A DNA stretch of 64,000 nucleotides from Scylla paramamosain (taxonomy: Eukaryota; Arthropoda; Malacostraca; Decapoda; Portunidae). Shown here one piece after another: positions 14,982-26,299 of the stretch. The notes below the pieces were generated by a model. The model searched no databases and was not told the DNA's origin. It saw only the letters and a list, made by a program, of their open reading frames with translations. How positions within the stretch are numbered: the stretch's first letter is position 1; each line of letters starts with the position of its first letter. Made by a program: the position numbers and the translations under genes. Where the stretch lies: the NCBI RefSeq assembly GCF_035594125.1, contig NC_087151.1:14425001-14489000 (forward strand). Reading direction: 5' to 3'.

Positions 14982-15928
14982 ATTAAACTGCATTTACCAT
15001 CTGTCTGTCCATTCGTTTACCCTATCTAAATCTGCTTGCAAGGCGATGACATCCGATTCTGACCTAATTAATCTACTTATATTCGTGTGATCCGCAAATT
15101 TACTAACATCACTACTAATTCCACTATCCAAGTCATTGTTATATATTAAAAACAATACTGATCCCTGTGACGCCCCACTAATTACTTGACCCCATTCGGA
15201 TTTAGAGCCGTTTATTACAACTCTCTGTCACCTGTCGCTTAGCCACGACTTTATCCAGTGTAACACCTTCCTGTCTATCCCGTGCACCCTAACCTTTCTC
15301 AGGAGCCTCTGATGGAGTACCTTGTCAAACGCTTTACTCAAGTCCAGATATAGGATGTCTTAACTATCACCATTATCTGCCGCCTCGTAAACTTTACTTA
15401 AAAATTTAACAAATTTGTCGGGCAAGACTTCCCCTTCGTGAAGCTATGCTGTGACTGATTTATCAAGTTATGTTTGTGTAAATGCTCCCTAATGTTCTTT
15501 GCTATTACTGACTCCATTATTTTGCCTACAACAAGTTAAGCTGACAGGTCTATAATTAGACGTTAAAGTTTTATCTCCTTTCTTAAATATGGGTACTACA
15601 TTCGCCTGCCTCCACACTACCGGTACCTCACCTGACTCAAGTGATTTCCTAAAGACAGAAACTAATGGTTCACTAATAACCTCCTTGCATTCCTTAAGTA
15701 TCTGATCCTGGTGTCTTGAAGTTTTTTAGCCTATCTATCTCCTGTTCCACTATCTCCTTACGTGTGGCAATATCTGTCAGCTTCTCATTCTCTTCTGCTC
15801 TAAACATCTGCTCACTATTCGGCATTTCCTGCTGTTTTTCTGCTTGAAAACAATAAAAAAAATACTCATTCAAAATTTTAATAATCTCCTCCCCAGAACT
15901 AGCCAGCTCCCCATCTGCTGTGTTTAAT
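14982..15928 (-). pseudogene. inverted RT core of the CR1-like element
   Basis: Read on the - strand this gives IVEQEIDRLKNFKTPGSD, VPVVWRQANVVPIFKKGDK, SNYRPVSLTC, YLDLSKAFDKVLHQRLL, GASQGS and a palm motif that reads FADH where F/YADD is expected. These are RT blocks in normal order, so the segment is the missing middle of the element. Its ends are ATTAAAC (14982-14988) and GTTTAAT (15922-15928), a 7-bp inverted repeat. The joins make sense only if the segment is flipped: the left flank (ETIGP) continues into the LKTADGELASS block, and the block ending WTDRW.MQFN continues into INKCKVLS on the right flank. It also carries stops and a frameshift. Confidence 0.85.
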
Positions 15929-16164
15929 ATCAACAAATGCAAAGTACTTAGCGTAGATAGAGGAAACCCACACAATACGAGTAGGTACACAATAAACAAC
16001 GAAGCTCTGGTAGGTTCAGGGTATAAAAAGGGTTAAGGAGTTATAGTTAGCTCTGAACTCCGTCTAAGAAAGCAATGCATAGAGGCCAGAAACAGGGCAA
16101 ATAGTGTATTAGGATTAATTTTTAAGTGTTAAAAGTAGAAGGCCCGAAATGATATTAAAGTTAT

Positions 16165-16759
16165 TATTACCACCGGAAGGCGGCGAAGGTTATTTCAGAC
16201 CCAAACGATTACACGAATCGTTTATTGAATCCGGTCAAAACCTGAAGACATATATTAATGATCATAGACAATATTCTATATGAATAATTTGTGTAATACA
16301 GATATGATTCTGCACGTTACTTTAAGATAATGTATTCTTACACAGACGGTTGTGAAATTTACGTGTTTTGGGTCTTGGGGTGATCGTTAAGTAATGCGTA
16401 CGCCCTTTCTGACAGATGTTTAAGGTATGTCTATCTACTTCTGTCTCTGCAGCAACACACGTCCTCCCTGCACGAGTGTCCTCAGTAATGTGTCCTTATC
16501 GTCCTCAGTTACTGCCTGAGTTCCTACACTGCCCATCGTTATCCATTAGTGACGGCGATAAGGTCGGCCTCATCTTAGGCTCATGTCATAACAATCATCC
16601 TTCATCTCCTTACATCAACACTACCTCAACACCGACCGTACAAGAAATTCGCTGACTAGGCCTCGTCTTGGTCCTCGCCCAGACCTCCAGGTCCTTTCCT
16701 TTCTCATTAACAAACTCGCTGGCACAACAACAACTTCTTTCACCCACTCGGCGGTAACA
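16165..16759 (-). mobile_element. solo LTR inside the CR1-like element
   Basis: 595 bp that interrupts the CR1 frame between the MILKLL and LVRPHLDY blocks. It is flanked by a 5-bp duplication, GTTAT (16160-16164 and 16760-16764). Read on the - strand it starts TGTTACCGCCGAG and ends CCGGTGGTAATA, a short inverted terminal repeat, with AATAAACGATTCGTG near the 3' end as a likely poly(A) signal. A 5-bp duplication and TGTTACC-type ends fit an LTR retrotransposon; Gypsy or BEL cannot be separated from this. No internal region is present, so it is solo. Its 3' part matches the LTR at 17446-18339. Confidence 0.8.
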
Positions 16760-17445
16760 GTTATATTTGGTGCTGGTCAGACCTCATCTAGACTACACTG
16801 TGCAGTTCTGGTTCCCATATTACAGGAAGGATATAGGTCTATTAGAATCAGTACAAAGGAGAATGACTAAAAGGATACAGGGGATGAGGAGAATTCCTTA
16901 CAAAGCGAGACTGAAACTGTTAGATTTACATTCTTTAAAGACGTAGATTAAGAGGGGACCTGATAGAAATTTTAAAGTGGTATAAAGGTTATAACAAGGG
17001 GGACGCAAGCAAAATTCTTAGGACCAGTAACCAGGATAGAACAAGAAATGACGGGTTCAAGCTTAAAAAAAATAAATAAATAAAAAGAGATAGGAAGGAA
17101 TTGATTCTCAAATAGAATGGCAGATGAATGGAACGGACTCATTAATCAAGTTGTTAGTGCTGAGTCACTAGGGAGCTTTAAGAGAGGATTAAGCAGATTT
17201 ATGGATGGGGATGATACATGGAAATAGATAGATATATTTCATACAGGGACTACAACATGTAGGCCTGATGGCTTCTTTCACCTTCCCTTATTTCTTATGC
17301 GCTTATGTTCCTAAATGAGCAGGCTAAATTCTGTACACTTCTTGTTGATGAGATTGTTGGCAAACTGAAGAACAGATCTGGCAAGATTTCGGTCAGAATC
17401 TATATAAAGGGCAAGCGTCTCAGAGGATGGAAGACTAATGTACTA

Positions 17446-18339
17446 AGTTACCGCCGAGAGGGTGAAAGACCGCCGAGCAGGTGAAAGTTGTTAAGCAAGC
17501 GTATGCTAATAACGTTCTGTGTTATGAGAGCTAAAATGAACTAGTATATTAAGTTCTGGTGCTATAGAAGCTAAGTAAATGAAGGGAGTACAATCGCCAG
17601 CTGTGTCGGCTCACAAGGTCCTGTGAGGCTGGTGGTGAGAGACCAATTTGAAGCATGGGTAACACTAAGGAAACTGAGTTAGAGTAGAGACTAATGAAAT
17701 TGGATTCATTATAACTGCAGTAGTGAAGTTGTGTGAGAGGAACCAGATGTGGAGAGCTTAGCCGTAGAGAGGTAGTGAGGGTTTTGTCTACGTGGTCAAG
17801 TTGATGACATGGCGCGTAGGTTAGATAAAACACAGAGGGATCTCTGTAGAGGAATGGGTCACCCGGAGTCGTATACCTGGCCCAGCGGCCTCAGAAGTTG
17901 ACAGATTATGCCCGGTCTTCAGTGAGGTTCATGTTTAGGGGTGAACCTTACCTAAGGGTAAGATAGGCAGGCGTGAGGCACCGGGGGCCAGCAGGGACGG
18001 AGCCCGGAGGGACAGATCCCTTTGTACCGCCACCGAGTTAGGGCGTGACTACTCCAGGAGAGATCGGACCACAACAATGCAGACGCAGGTGTTGCTTCGT
18101 GACAGGCCTCCTTAAGACCTCAAACACGCGAGTTCCACATTTGTATTACGAGGGGTCAATTCCTTTAATTAGCATAATTCATGATTAGTGATGCATTATG
18201 TTGATATAGTATTTAATGGTTAGTAGTGCTACGCACGTCTTATGTTTATTATGTATGTCTTCAGGTTTGACCGAATGTAATAAACGATTCGTGTCACCGT
18301 GTGGGTCTGAAATCCTTTAGCTGCCTTTGGGCGGCTACA
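17446..18339 (+). mobile_element. solo LTR, second copy of the same family, at the left edge of the array
   Basis: It starts AGTTACCGCCGAGAGGGTGA and ends GCGGCTACA, flanked by the 5-bp duplication TACTA (17441-17445 and 18340-18344). Its last about 230 bases match the LTR at 16165-16759 in inverted orientation, including the GACCCCAAACACGTGAGTT, AATAAACGATTCGTG and GGGTCTGAAAT blocks. From 17703 onward this LTR is part of the repeated unit of the array, so all six units carry its 3' part of about 640 bp. Confidence 0.75.
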
Positions 18340-19253
18340 TACTACATGTATGTACTTACGTGCCGTCTGTGAGCTGCATGCCTCTCTGTCCTGGCCAGCA
18401 CGACAGCAAAGTAAGTTGAACGAATGTTTATGAGTTTTGGAGTCGAGAAAGTATGCAGAATACATGCCTCCATCCCAGAGACAACCAACTTTGTTTCGTG
18501 TTCTGCGTAGAAAAACACAGAATAGCTTGGAAGAGTACAGTGAAAAATAGCTGAAATCATTCATTGGCTTAGAAAAAAATATTTGAGGAAAGAGCCAAAG
18601 AATTAATTCCCTTCAAATAGATGCGTTGTGATCTAATGGAAGTGTTCAAAATATTCAGAATATTATACATCATCAGTGTCCAGTAGTACTTCACTGTTGA
18701 TTAATGAAACACGACAATTACCTTTTAAGAATAAGAAACAAATTAGTAAAAACAGTACTTTCTACAGAAACTACTAATTGCAAGCATACAACTTCAGTAT
18801 AAGAATAAATTAGCTTCTGAATGCAATATAAATCATTGAGAAATCGAAAGTGATGTATATAATATAAAAACATTTTTCTTCTACTCTATCTTTCAAGGGA
18901 TTTTCTCGCATGAGGAAATCCTATGTAAAATCTCATTAAGAAGCTATCCATAATTAATTAATTAATCCAAGACGGCGTTGGTGTTGCCTTGTTCCGTGCG
19001 TTCAGTTGTGGCCAGTGTCAATAATTTACTGTGGAACATTTAACAATGTAGTTGTGGGGAAGTTGGGCGATCGACTTCTTGAGCTATTAATACATCGTTA
19101 CACTGGTGCATGATAATGAGATGTGACGCTTAAAAGATAAATGACGTTATTGTTTTGTCTCTCATAGGTGCACTGTACTATCTACTGTATTAGACTTGTA
19201 TAGACTGTAATGAGGGACGGTCGGTAGATGTTGCTAGAACACACATGCACTAT
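17703..19253 (+). repeat. array unit A
   Basis: 1551 bp. It lacks about 475 bp found in the other units (from after GACAA to ATTACCTTTTAAG, including the microsatellite). Its retrotransposon target site is empty at about 18848-18860. Confidence 0.9.
18848..18860 (+). other. empty insertion site, unit A
   Basis: AAAGTGATGTATA without an element. The site filled in units B, D and E is intact here and continues directly into the downstream unit sequence (ATATAAAAAC). Confidence 0.85.
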
Positions 19254-20443
19254 GATTCATTATGGTAGTTAATTGCAGCAGTGAATTTGTGTGAGAGGAA
19301 CCAGCTGTGGAGAGCTTAGCTGTAGAGAGGTAGTGAGGGTTGTGTCTACGTGGTCAAGTTGATGACATGGCGCGTAAGATAGATAAAACACAGAGGGATG
19401 TCTGTAGAGGAGTGGGTCACCCGGAGTCGTATACCTGGCCCAGCGGCCTCAGAAGGGGACAGATTATCCCCAATCTTCAGTGAGGTTCATATTTAGGGGT
19501 GAATCTTACCTAAGGGTAAGATGGGCAGGCGTGAGGCACCGGGGGCCAGCAGGGACGGAGCCCGGAGGGACAGATCCCTTTGTACCGCCACCGAGTTAGG
19601 GCGTGACTACTCCAGGAGAGATCGGACCACAACAATGCAGACGCAGGTGTTACTTCGTGACAGGCCTCCTTAAGACCCCAAACACGTGAGTTCCACATTT
19701 GTATTACGAGGGGTCAATTCCTCTAATTAGCATAATTCATGATTAGTGATGCATTATGTTGATATAGTATTTAATGGTTAGTAGTGCTACACACGTTTTA
19801 TGTTTATCATGTATGTCTTCAGGTTTGACCGAATGTAATAAACGATTCGTGTCACCGTGTGGGTCTGAAATCCTTTAGCTGCCTTTGGGCGGCTACATAC
19901 TACATGTATGTACTTACGTGCCGTCTGTGAGCTGCATGCCTCTCTGTCCTGGCCAGCACGACAGCAAAGTGAGTTGAACCAATGTTTATGATTTTTGGAG
20001 TCGAGAAAGTATGCGGAATGCATGCCTCCATGCCAGAGACAACCAACTTTGTTACGTGTTCTGCGTAGAGAAACACAGAATAGCTTGGAAGAGTACAGTG
20101 AAAAATAGCTGAAATCATTCATTGGCTTAGAAAGAAATATTTGAGGAAAGAGCCAAAGAATTCATTCCCTTCAAATAGATGTGTTGTGATCTAATGGAAG
20201 TGTTCAAAATATTCAGAATATTATACATCATCAGTGTCCAATAGTACTTCACTGTTGATTATTGAAACGCGACAAGATGTGAAGATTATAAGGTGAGTAG
20301 CAATCGGTTTTGGTCAAACAAAGCAAAACATTCCTTCAGTTGCATTATAAACTTTCCTCAGATATCAACAGTTTCTGTATGAGGATACTTTCTTGCCATG
20401 GACTCGAAAATTGTACGTTCCCAAACAAAATTTATAACTCTCT

Positions 20444-20479
<36 letters not shown>

Positions 20480-21581
20480 CAGCAGAAACAGCATTATTAA
20501 TAGTAGTAGTAATGGCAGCAGCAACAGTACTAGTAGTATTAGTAGTAGTAGTAGTAGTAATTGTTGTTGTTGTTAGTGTAGGTGGTGTCGTGCAAGTATG
20601 ATAGTTATCCATCCATAAAGGAAAAACATAAAGAACGATAAACAATTACATGTTTATAGGTGACTTTTTTATTTTTAGACAAATTATTGAGATTACTATT
20701 AATAGCATACAGAAATTAACACCAATTAAACAGTTTACATAAAAATTAAAATCACCTTTTAAGAATATAGAAACAAATTTGTAAAAACAGTACTTTCTAC
20801 AGAAACTACTAATTACAAGCATACAACTTCAGTATAAGAATAAATTAGCTTCTGAATGCAATATAAATTATTGAGAAACCGAAAGTGATGTATATATCAG
20901 TCAGTCATCGCGACTGAACTCTCAGATCTCCCATCTCGGCAGACTCAGACGATCTCATCAGGATACTTCAACTCGGCAGACATTGTAGACCACGTTCTCT
21001 CGAAGCACTCGCCTGGTTCGCCCCGTGCTTGGTTGCTCTGGCCCCAGGGTTGAGTAACCTTGCTGGATAGCGAGCCCCCAGTGCAGGAGGTGACTGATCT
21101 TCCAACGCAGTCTACGTGTCTACCAGCCATACTCGTGCCAGCTTTGCACACCAGGGAAACTTCCACCTTGGCAAGTCTCCCAAGACCTGTGTACCGGGGA
21201 TTCTTTATTGAGTCCCGCCCAGGCATCTTTTTCTCTCGTACTGTATTTCATTTTCGCCCTTAGCGTACGTCCAGAAGGTCAAGGTGAACCCTGCGGCTTG
21301 CACAAGGGGGGCCCTCAGAGGGCTGCCTTAAGCCTTTTGGATTGGTCGGGCAAACACTCTTGTTAGGGATAGGTTGTGCCTCAGGACGGTTACGTCGGTT
21401 GTTAGCAGCTGGACCGTCAAACTGGGGCGCATAGGCAGGCTTCTTCCATAAACTATCTTTAGCTGTGTTTGTGTGTCGGCCTTTGGCCCTTTGTAGGTCT
21501 TAGAAGGTTTTTACTTTTATTACTTTTACTGTGCATCACCACCACTCGATGCTCTCAGCATAAGACTCCTGAAGAAGAAAA

Positions 21582-23069
21582 ATGCCAAGAGTAAAGATCA
21601 AACACCCAGACCCCTCTGCAAAGAACAAGCTAAAACTACTAAGGCTACTCTCGGAGAAACTGATCTATGCCACACGGATCATACCAACCACAGACTCCTT
21701 CGCCGTCATTACTAGAACGGATGAAGACACAGACAACATCTTCTCGCCAAACACAATCAGTCTCTTGAAGGAGGAAGAATTTTCGCCTGTTCTACCACCA
21801 GAAATCAAGGCAAAAAGAACCATTCTCTTGTTCAACACTGACGACCACATCTACTCAAAATCCGAAAAAGACATTACTGCTGAGCTCTTGAACGAAAACA
21901 ACTTCCTTAACGAAGGAATTGACAATGTATTTAAAATCCCCAGAACAAAGATGATAAAAATTACTTTGAACAGCTCCACCTCAGCAAGAAAAGCAACTGA
22001 AACAGGGCTGCTAGCATTTAATATGAGCATTCTTCACTATAACATAAAAATAGAAGAATTTATTCCCATCCTCACCTGCATGAGATGTTACGCTATTGAG
22101 AATCATCCTACCAACAAATGTGATAAACCAAAAACATACGAAATATGTTCAGAATGTGCCGAGACAGGGCACACATGGAGAACATGCCACAACACCACAA
22201 AAAAATGCATCAATTGCAACGAACCTCACAGAACTCTGGCCTTCAAGTGTAAGAAAAGGAAGGAAGTCATAGAACAAAAAAGAAAGCAAACACCAACTAA
22301 CTCAAACAAAACATACAGCCAGACAGTTAATGCTAACACCTACAGCGCACCCACACAGCAACCATTCGACAGGGACACATGTGCCAAGATTACCTCATGT
22401 ATGCTTCACGCACATATGATAAATGCTGTAAACCCAGGGACTTACAATGATGAGTTCAACAGAGCACTAACACTTAACAACCTCCCAAAAATAAATCTTC
22501 CACCAAACCCGCCATCTAAGCAGATTCTCACAATGATGACCAACAGCAACAACTCAAACACACAACCTCAAACACAACAACAGCAAGGAAACACACAAAA
22601 CACAAGCACCAAACAGGCAAGCACGTCCCCACACATCCAAAACACAAACATCACACAAGCAAACACGCTCCCGCAGACTAAAGACATATACAACACAGAC
22701 ACAAACATTACAATGGAAGACACACAAGAATTCGTAGATCCTGAAGAACAAATGCCAGAACTCGAAAAAATAAAAGGAACAGATCTGGGATTGATAATAA
22801 TTGCAAAGAAAAGCAGGGGCTGGCCAATGGGAAAAGAATTAAGCCTGAAGGAAATAGAAGAAGGAATAGAAGCAGGAACATATAAATGGAGATTTACAGC
22901 TAAAAACATATCAGAGGAAGAGGTATGGAAAAGCCTCATAAACAACGAAATAAACCTTGACAACTGCTTCAGGGTCACAGATGACCAAAAATATACTAAA
23001 ATACGAAATGGTTTGCCCGGTGAGTTGACCCCACCAAAACATAAAGTAGCAAGAAAAAATAGCCAATAG
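21582..23069 (+). CDS. element 1 ORF1, gag-like RNA-binding protein
   Basis: 495 residues, uninterrupted. The ATG at 21582 (MPRVKIK) aligns with MARVKIK at 30159 in element 2, which supports this start. Residues about 20-160 are conserved with element 2 and contain blocks such as FKIPRTK and SEKLIYATRII. Three zinc knuckles follow: CMRCYAIENHPTNKC (about 166-180), CSECAETGHTWRTC (about 189-202) and CINCNEPHRTLAFKC (about 209-223). After a Thr/Gln/Asn-rich stretch (about 320-385), a conserved C-terminal block begins GLIIIAKKSRGWPMGKE. Such proteins coat the element RNA and carry it to the target. The stop codon at 23067 overlaps the open frame of ORF2. Confidence 0.9.
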   Translation: MPRVKIKHPDPSAKNKLKLLRLLSEKLIYATRIIPTTDSFAVITRTDEDTDNIFSPNTISLLKEEEFSPVLPPEIKAKRTILLFNTDDHIYSKSEKDITAELLNENNFLNEGIDNVFKIPRTKMIKITLNSSTSARKATETGLLAFNMSILHYNIKIEEFIPILTCMRCYAIENHPTNKCDKPKTYEICSECAETGHTWRTCHNTTKKCINCNEPHRTLAFKCKKRKEVIEQKRKQTPTNSNKTYSQTVNANTYSAPTQQPFDRDTCAKITSCMLHAHMINAVNPGTYNDEFNRALTLNNLPKINLPPNPPSKQILTMMTNSNNSNTQPQTQQQQGNTQNTSTKQASTSPHIQNTNITQANTLPQTKDIYNTDTNITMEDTQEFVDPEEQMPELEKIKGTDLGLIIIAKKSRGWPMGKELSLKEIEEGIEAGTYKWRFTAKNISEEEVWKSLINNEINLDNCFRVTDDQKYTKIRNGLPGELTPPKHKVARKNSQ

Positions 23070-25864
23070 GCACACCATCATATACATTCAACATACACAA
23101 AACTTTAGAAAACATTAACATAGTACAGCACAACGTCGCTCACTGGAACACCAACAAACAAACACTAATAGCAACTTACTCTCAAATTGATCCACACATT
23201 ATCCTAATTAATAGCCACGGCTTAAAAACAACAGAAAACATAAAACTACACAATTACACCACCTACCTCATCAACTCCAGTGAAGAAATGCATGACGGAT
23301 CGGCAATCTTAATAAAACAAAATATCAAACACAAAGTAACAGACGATTTCGATACTGATATCTTACAAATTACAATAGAAACAAACACAGGACCCATCAA
23401 CATAGCAACCACATATTTACTCCCAAGAAGACCTTACCTCCCTATCACAGATTTTCACAGAATTGCTTCACAAAACTACCCTACTTACATAATAGGAGAT
23501 TTAAATGCACACCATCCACAAATAGATAATAAAAAGGAAAACACAGTAGGAAAAGCCCTGATGATGCTCATAAACATCAACAAACTCACTCATATAGGAC
23601 CAGATTTCCCCACGTTTATATCTCACAACTCCAGATCAACACCAGACATAATACTAACTAACAACAAAACATACCATAACATAGACATACAAACTGGACC
23701 TACAACCTCATCTGATCACTTACCCATTATAATAAAAATCACTGCAAAGCCGGTAAAGATAGAAACGTCATCCACATATTCACTCAAAAAGACAAACTGG
23801 GAAGAATTCAAGATCACAACACAACACAAAACAAGAAATATCAATGTAGACCCTTATATGGACCAACAAACACTTGAAAACTCATTAAAAGAATGGACAA
23901 CAGCAATAACATCAACCATGGAAGAACACATACCAATTACAAAACATAAAACAGTACAAAAATCATTAGTTACCCCTAAAACTAAAGAGTTACAGTGGTG
24001 GGCTCAGCAACTTATAGAAAACAGCATGATAGCAGGCTGGACCTACACTAAATACATCACATACAAAACTATTAGGCAAGCAATAGTAACAGAATGCAAG
24101 CAACAAAGTAACAAAAACTGGGAAAATAAAATAAAGAAACTAAATCATCTACATAAAAACCCACAGAAATTCTGGCAAAATATAAAGCAGCTAAAAGGCA
24201 ACAAAACAAGACAAACACCATACTTAATACATGAAAACACCAAAATCTACGAAGAAAACCAAAAAGAAACTATTTTTAGAGAAATATGGAGCAATGTTTT
24301 TAAAATAAGTCCAGAAGAGAACTTGACTTTTGATCAAGAGAACGACCAAACAGTAAACGAATATATAAACAACAATAGAATACTTACACTTCCTTACCAA
24401 CATGCAGACCCAGCCAATCTTAATATAAATAATGAATACATATCTCCCATCACACTACAAGACATTAAAAATACAATAAAACAGCTAAAAAACAACACCC
24501 CAGGACACACTAAAATAAACAAAACTATATTAGCAAATCTCCCTAACGAAGTACTAGATATATACACAAAGCTACTTAACGTCTCTCTCTCCATGGGATA
24601 TTTCCCAAAAACCTTCAAACACGCACAAATAAAATTAATTCCTAAGCCAGACAAACCAACCACTGACCCTAACAACTTTCGCCCCATATCGTTACTAGAG
24701 GTACCAAGCAAAATATATGAAAAAATAATAAACACTAGACTCCGTACTTTTCTAGAATCCAACAATATTCTTCCATCAACACAGCACGGCTTTCGCAAAA
24801 ACAGATCTACAGATACAGCCCTTGCAACAATAACAGAAACAATATCAAAAGCAATAGCAGACAAAAAACAATGCTGTGTAGTCCTTAGAGACGTTTCAAA
24901 AGCGTTTGATAAAGTATGGTTAAACGGCTTAAAATACAAAATACTACAAATACAAACACCTACTATACTTGCAAAACTCCTCAATAGTTTCCTCGACAAC
25001 AGAACTGCCTCCATCTCTCTCAAAAATTACGATGGCCCGAGATTCCAGCTCCATAGTGGTGTCCCTCAAGGAAGCAGCCTCTCCCCCACACTTTATACAA
25101 TATATACATATGACATTCCCCCTCCACTAACAAACGGAATCAACATACAGTATGCGGATGATATAACACAAATAATCATCCAACCAGGTAAATCAAGACA
25201 CATGTTAGCAAGAAAGATTGAAAGAGAAATAAAACACATAAGCAATTACGAAAACAAATGGAAGATAAAAACTAATACATCAAAATTCACTCTCCTCCCC
25301 ATTGCCATAAAAAAGACAACACCTGTCACCATAGATGGAGAAAATATTCCATATGCAAACAAAGCCTCCATACTAGGACTGAAAATAGGAACACAAGGCT
25401 ATACAAAACACATCTCAAACATCTCCAAAAAAGCTACTCTTGCACTTAAAATAACTAAACGCTTTGACAAACTAGACAGCAACATAAAACTACACTTGAT
25501 AAAAGCATGTGTCCTCCCCATCCTAACTTACCCCACATACACACTCAATGCAATATCAAACTCACAAATGCTATCCCTACAAAGAATCCAAAACAAGGCC
25601 CTAAGATTCACATACAATGAAAAATACCCATATACAAAAACAACAGAGGAATTACACTCACAAGCAAACTTATTACCTATCAACCTCACACTACATAAAC
25701 GAGGCAACCAAATCAAACACAAACTAGAAGAAATACTAGATGACACACACTACAAAAACGCAACTACAGACCACGAGCAAACAAGAGACCACAACTGGTT
25801 TAAAAGGCCAATCACATATCTTAATAAAATCAATCCACTCCCAATATACACAGCATATACATAA
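23063..25864 (+). CDS. element 1 ORF2, endonuclease-reverse transcriptase
   Basis: The frame is open for 933 codons from 23063, in the -1 frame relative to gag and overlapping its end. The first ATG is at 23288, already inside the endonuclease, so the annotated start is the frame opening, not a proven start codon. An apurinic-type endonuclease comes first (VQHNVAHW at about 18, GDLNAHHP, SDHLPI at about 225). A linker follows, then RT (about 510-770) with LIPKPDKP, NNFRPISLLEVPSK, HGFRKNRSTDTA, RDVSKAFDKVW, SGVPQGSSLSP and the catalytic YADD (about 696). No RNase H follows. It would nick the target and prime reverse transcription there. The homologous ORF2 of element 2 starts with ATG where this copy has TTA (23105), so the start codon may be lost. 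Confidence 0.88.
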   Translation, partial: PIGTPSYTFNIHKTLENINIVQHNVAHWNTNKQTLIATYSQIDPHIILINSHGLKTTENIKLHNYTTYLINSSEEMHDGSAILIKQNIKHKVTDDFDTDILQITIETNTGPINIATTYLLPRRPYLPITDFHRIASQNYPTYIIGDLNAHHPQIDNKKENTVGKALMMLININKLTHIGPDFPTFISHNSRSTPDIILTNNKTYHNIDIQTGPTTSSDHLPIIIKITAKPVKIETSSTYSLKKTNWEEFKITTQHKTRNINVDPYMDQQTLENSLKEWTTAITSTMEEHIPITKHKTVQKSLVTPKTKELQWWAQQLIENSMIAGWTYTKYITYKTIRQAIVTECKQQSNKNWENKIKKLNHLHKNPQKFWQNIKQLKGNKTRQTPYLIHENTKIYEENQKETIFREIWSNVFKISPEENLTFDQENDQTVNEYINNNRILTLPYQHADPANLNINNEYISPITLQDIKNTIKQLKNNTPGHTKINKTILANLPNEVLDIYTKLLNVSLSMGYFPKTFKHAQIKLIPKPDKPTTDPNNFRPISLLEVPSKIYEKIINTRLRTFLESNNILPSTQHGFRKNRSTDTALATITETISKAIADKKQCCVVLRDVSKAFDKVWLNGLKYKILQIQTPTILAKLLNSFLDNRTASISLKNYDGPRFQLHSGVPQGSSLSPTLYTIYTYDIPPPLTNGINIQYADDITQIIIQPGKSRHMLARKIEREIKHISNYENKWKIKTNTSKFTLLPIAIKKTTPVTIDGENIPYANKASILGLKIGTQGYTKHISNISKKATLALKITKRFDKLDSNIKLHLIKACVLPILTYPTYTLNAISNSQMLSLQRIQNKALRFTYNEKYPYTKTTEELHSQANLLPINLTLHKRGNQIKHKLEEILDDTHYKNATTDHEQTRDHNWFKRPITYLNKINPLPIYTAYT

Positions 25865-26284
25865 AACATAAAACAAAAACATAAAAACTATATAATTCAC
25901 ACTAGAAACATACAAAATCACTTCCATGACACAAATCAAGGCCAATCGATGATTAAAAGTCTCTTCCCTGTACTCCTCTACCTCTGCTCCGCGCCCTGAG
26001 TTGTCGGGGTGGGGGTGTTGACTCGTGCGGTTAGGAAGAGCAGGAGGCTCACCGTAGAACAACCCCCATCCCGGTAAGGGGTGGTGGTCACCGGCTCTGT
26101 TTGCAAACACCCGGCAGCGGAGAGAGGTCGAGAGTTAGCGGCTGCACCCTGAGTCACAGTGTCAGATGGAAGCACTTCCATAACCATACTGGTATAGAGG
26201 CACTGTGAGGGGTCTACCTGAGACGGAGATTCTGGCTGAGTCACGCCCGGCGGCGCCAATAGGAGAAAATTAACTAAGTAGCAA

Positions 26285-26299
26285 GACGGACTGCCCGTC
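26285..26299 (+). other. conserved 3' UTR hairpin of element 1
   Basis: GACGG-ACTGC-CCGTC, a 5-bp stem with a 5-base loop, 110 bp before the element end. Element 2 has the same stem with another loop at 34785-34799. A role as the RT recognition hairpin is inferred. Confidence 0.55.

Larger units (their letters stand above)
14600..17313 (+). mobile_element. CR1-like non-LTR retrotransposon, rearranged and dead
   Basis: From left to right: the EN-RT linker on + (14600-14981; YKYFVDKLHTGQLANIP, then NDPKWMTVRLKYYTGRKTS and KAKKNYELKVAS); an inverted RT core on - (14982-15928); then the C-terminal part on + (15929-16164, IEARNRANSVLGL-like; 16760-17220, LVRPHLDYTVQFW and ADEWNGLINQVVSAESLGSF). 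It ends in a TTATGCGCTTATGTTCC-type 3' end at about 17313. Once the inversion and the LTR insertion at 16165-16759 are allowed for, the order linker-RT-C-terminus is that of a CR1 element. No endonuclease is seen, so the copy is 5'-truncated. Stops and shifts occur throughout. Confidence 0.85.

Noticed and set aside
18229..18564. 111-aa open frame (MNDFSYFSLYSSKLF...) on the - strand, repeated in five units of the array
   Set aside because: It recurs only because the array units are near-identical copies. It overlaps the LTR and unique DNA, has no recognisable domain, and is lost in unit D by deletion.
19510..19698. 62-aa open frame (MWNSRVWGLKEACHE...) on the - strand in several units
   Set aside because: Lies antisense in LTR-derived sequence; conservation is explained by recent duplication.
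24394..25023. 209-codon open frame on the - strand inside element 1
   Set aside because: Antisense shadow of the RT coding region, caused by its A-rich codon use.
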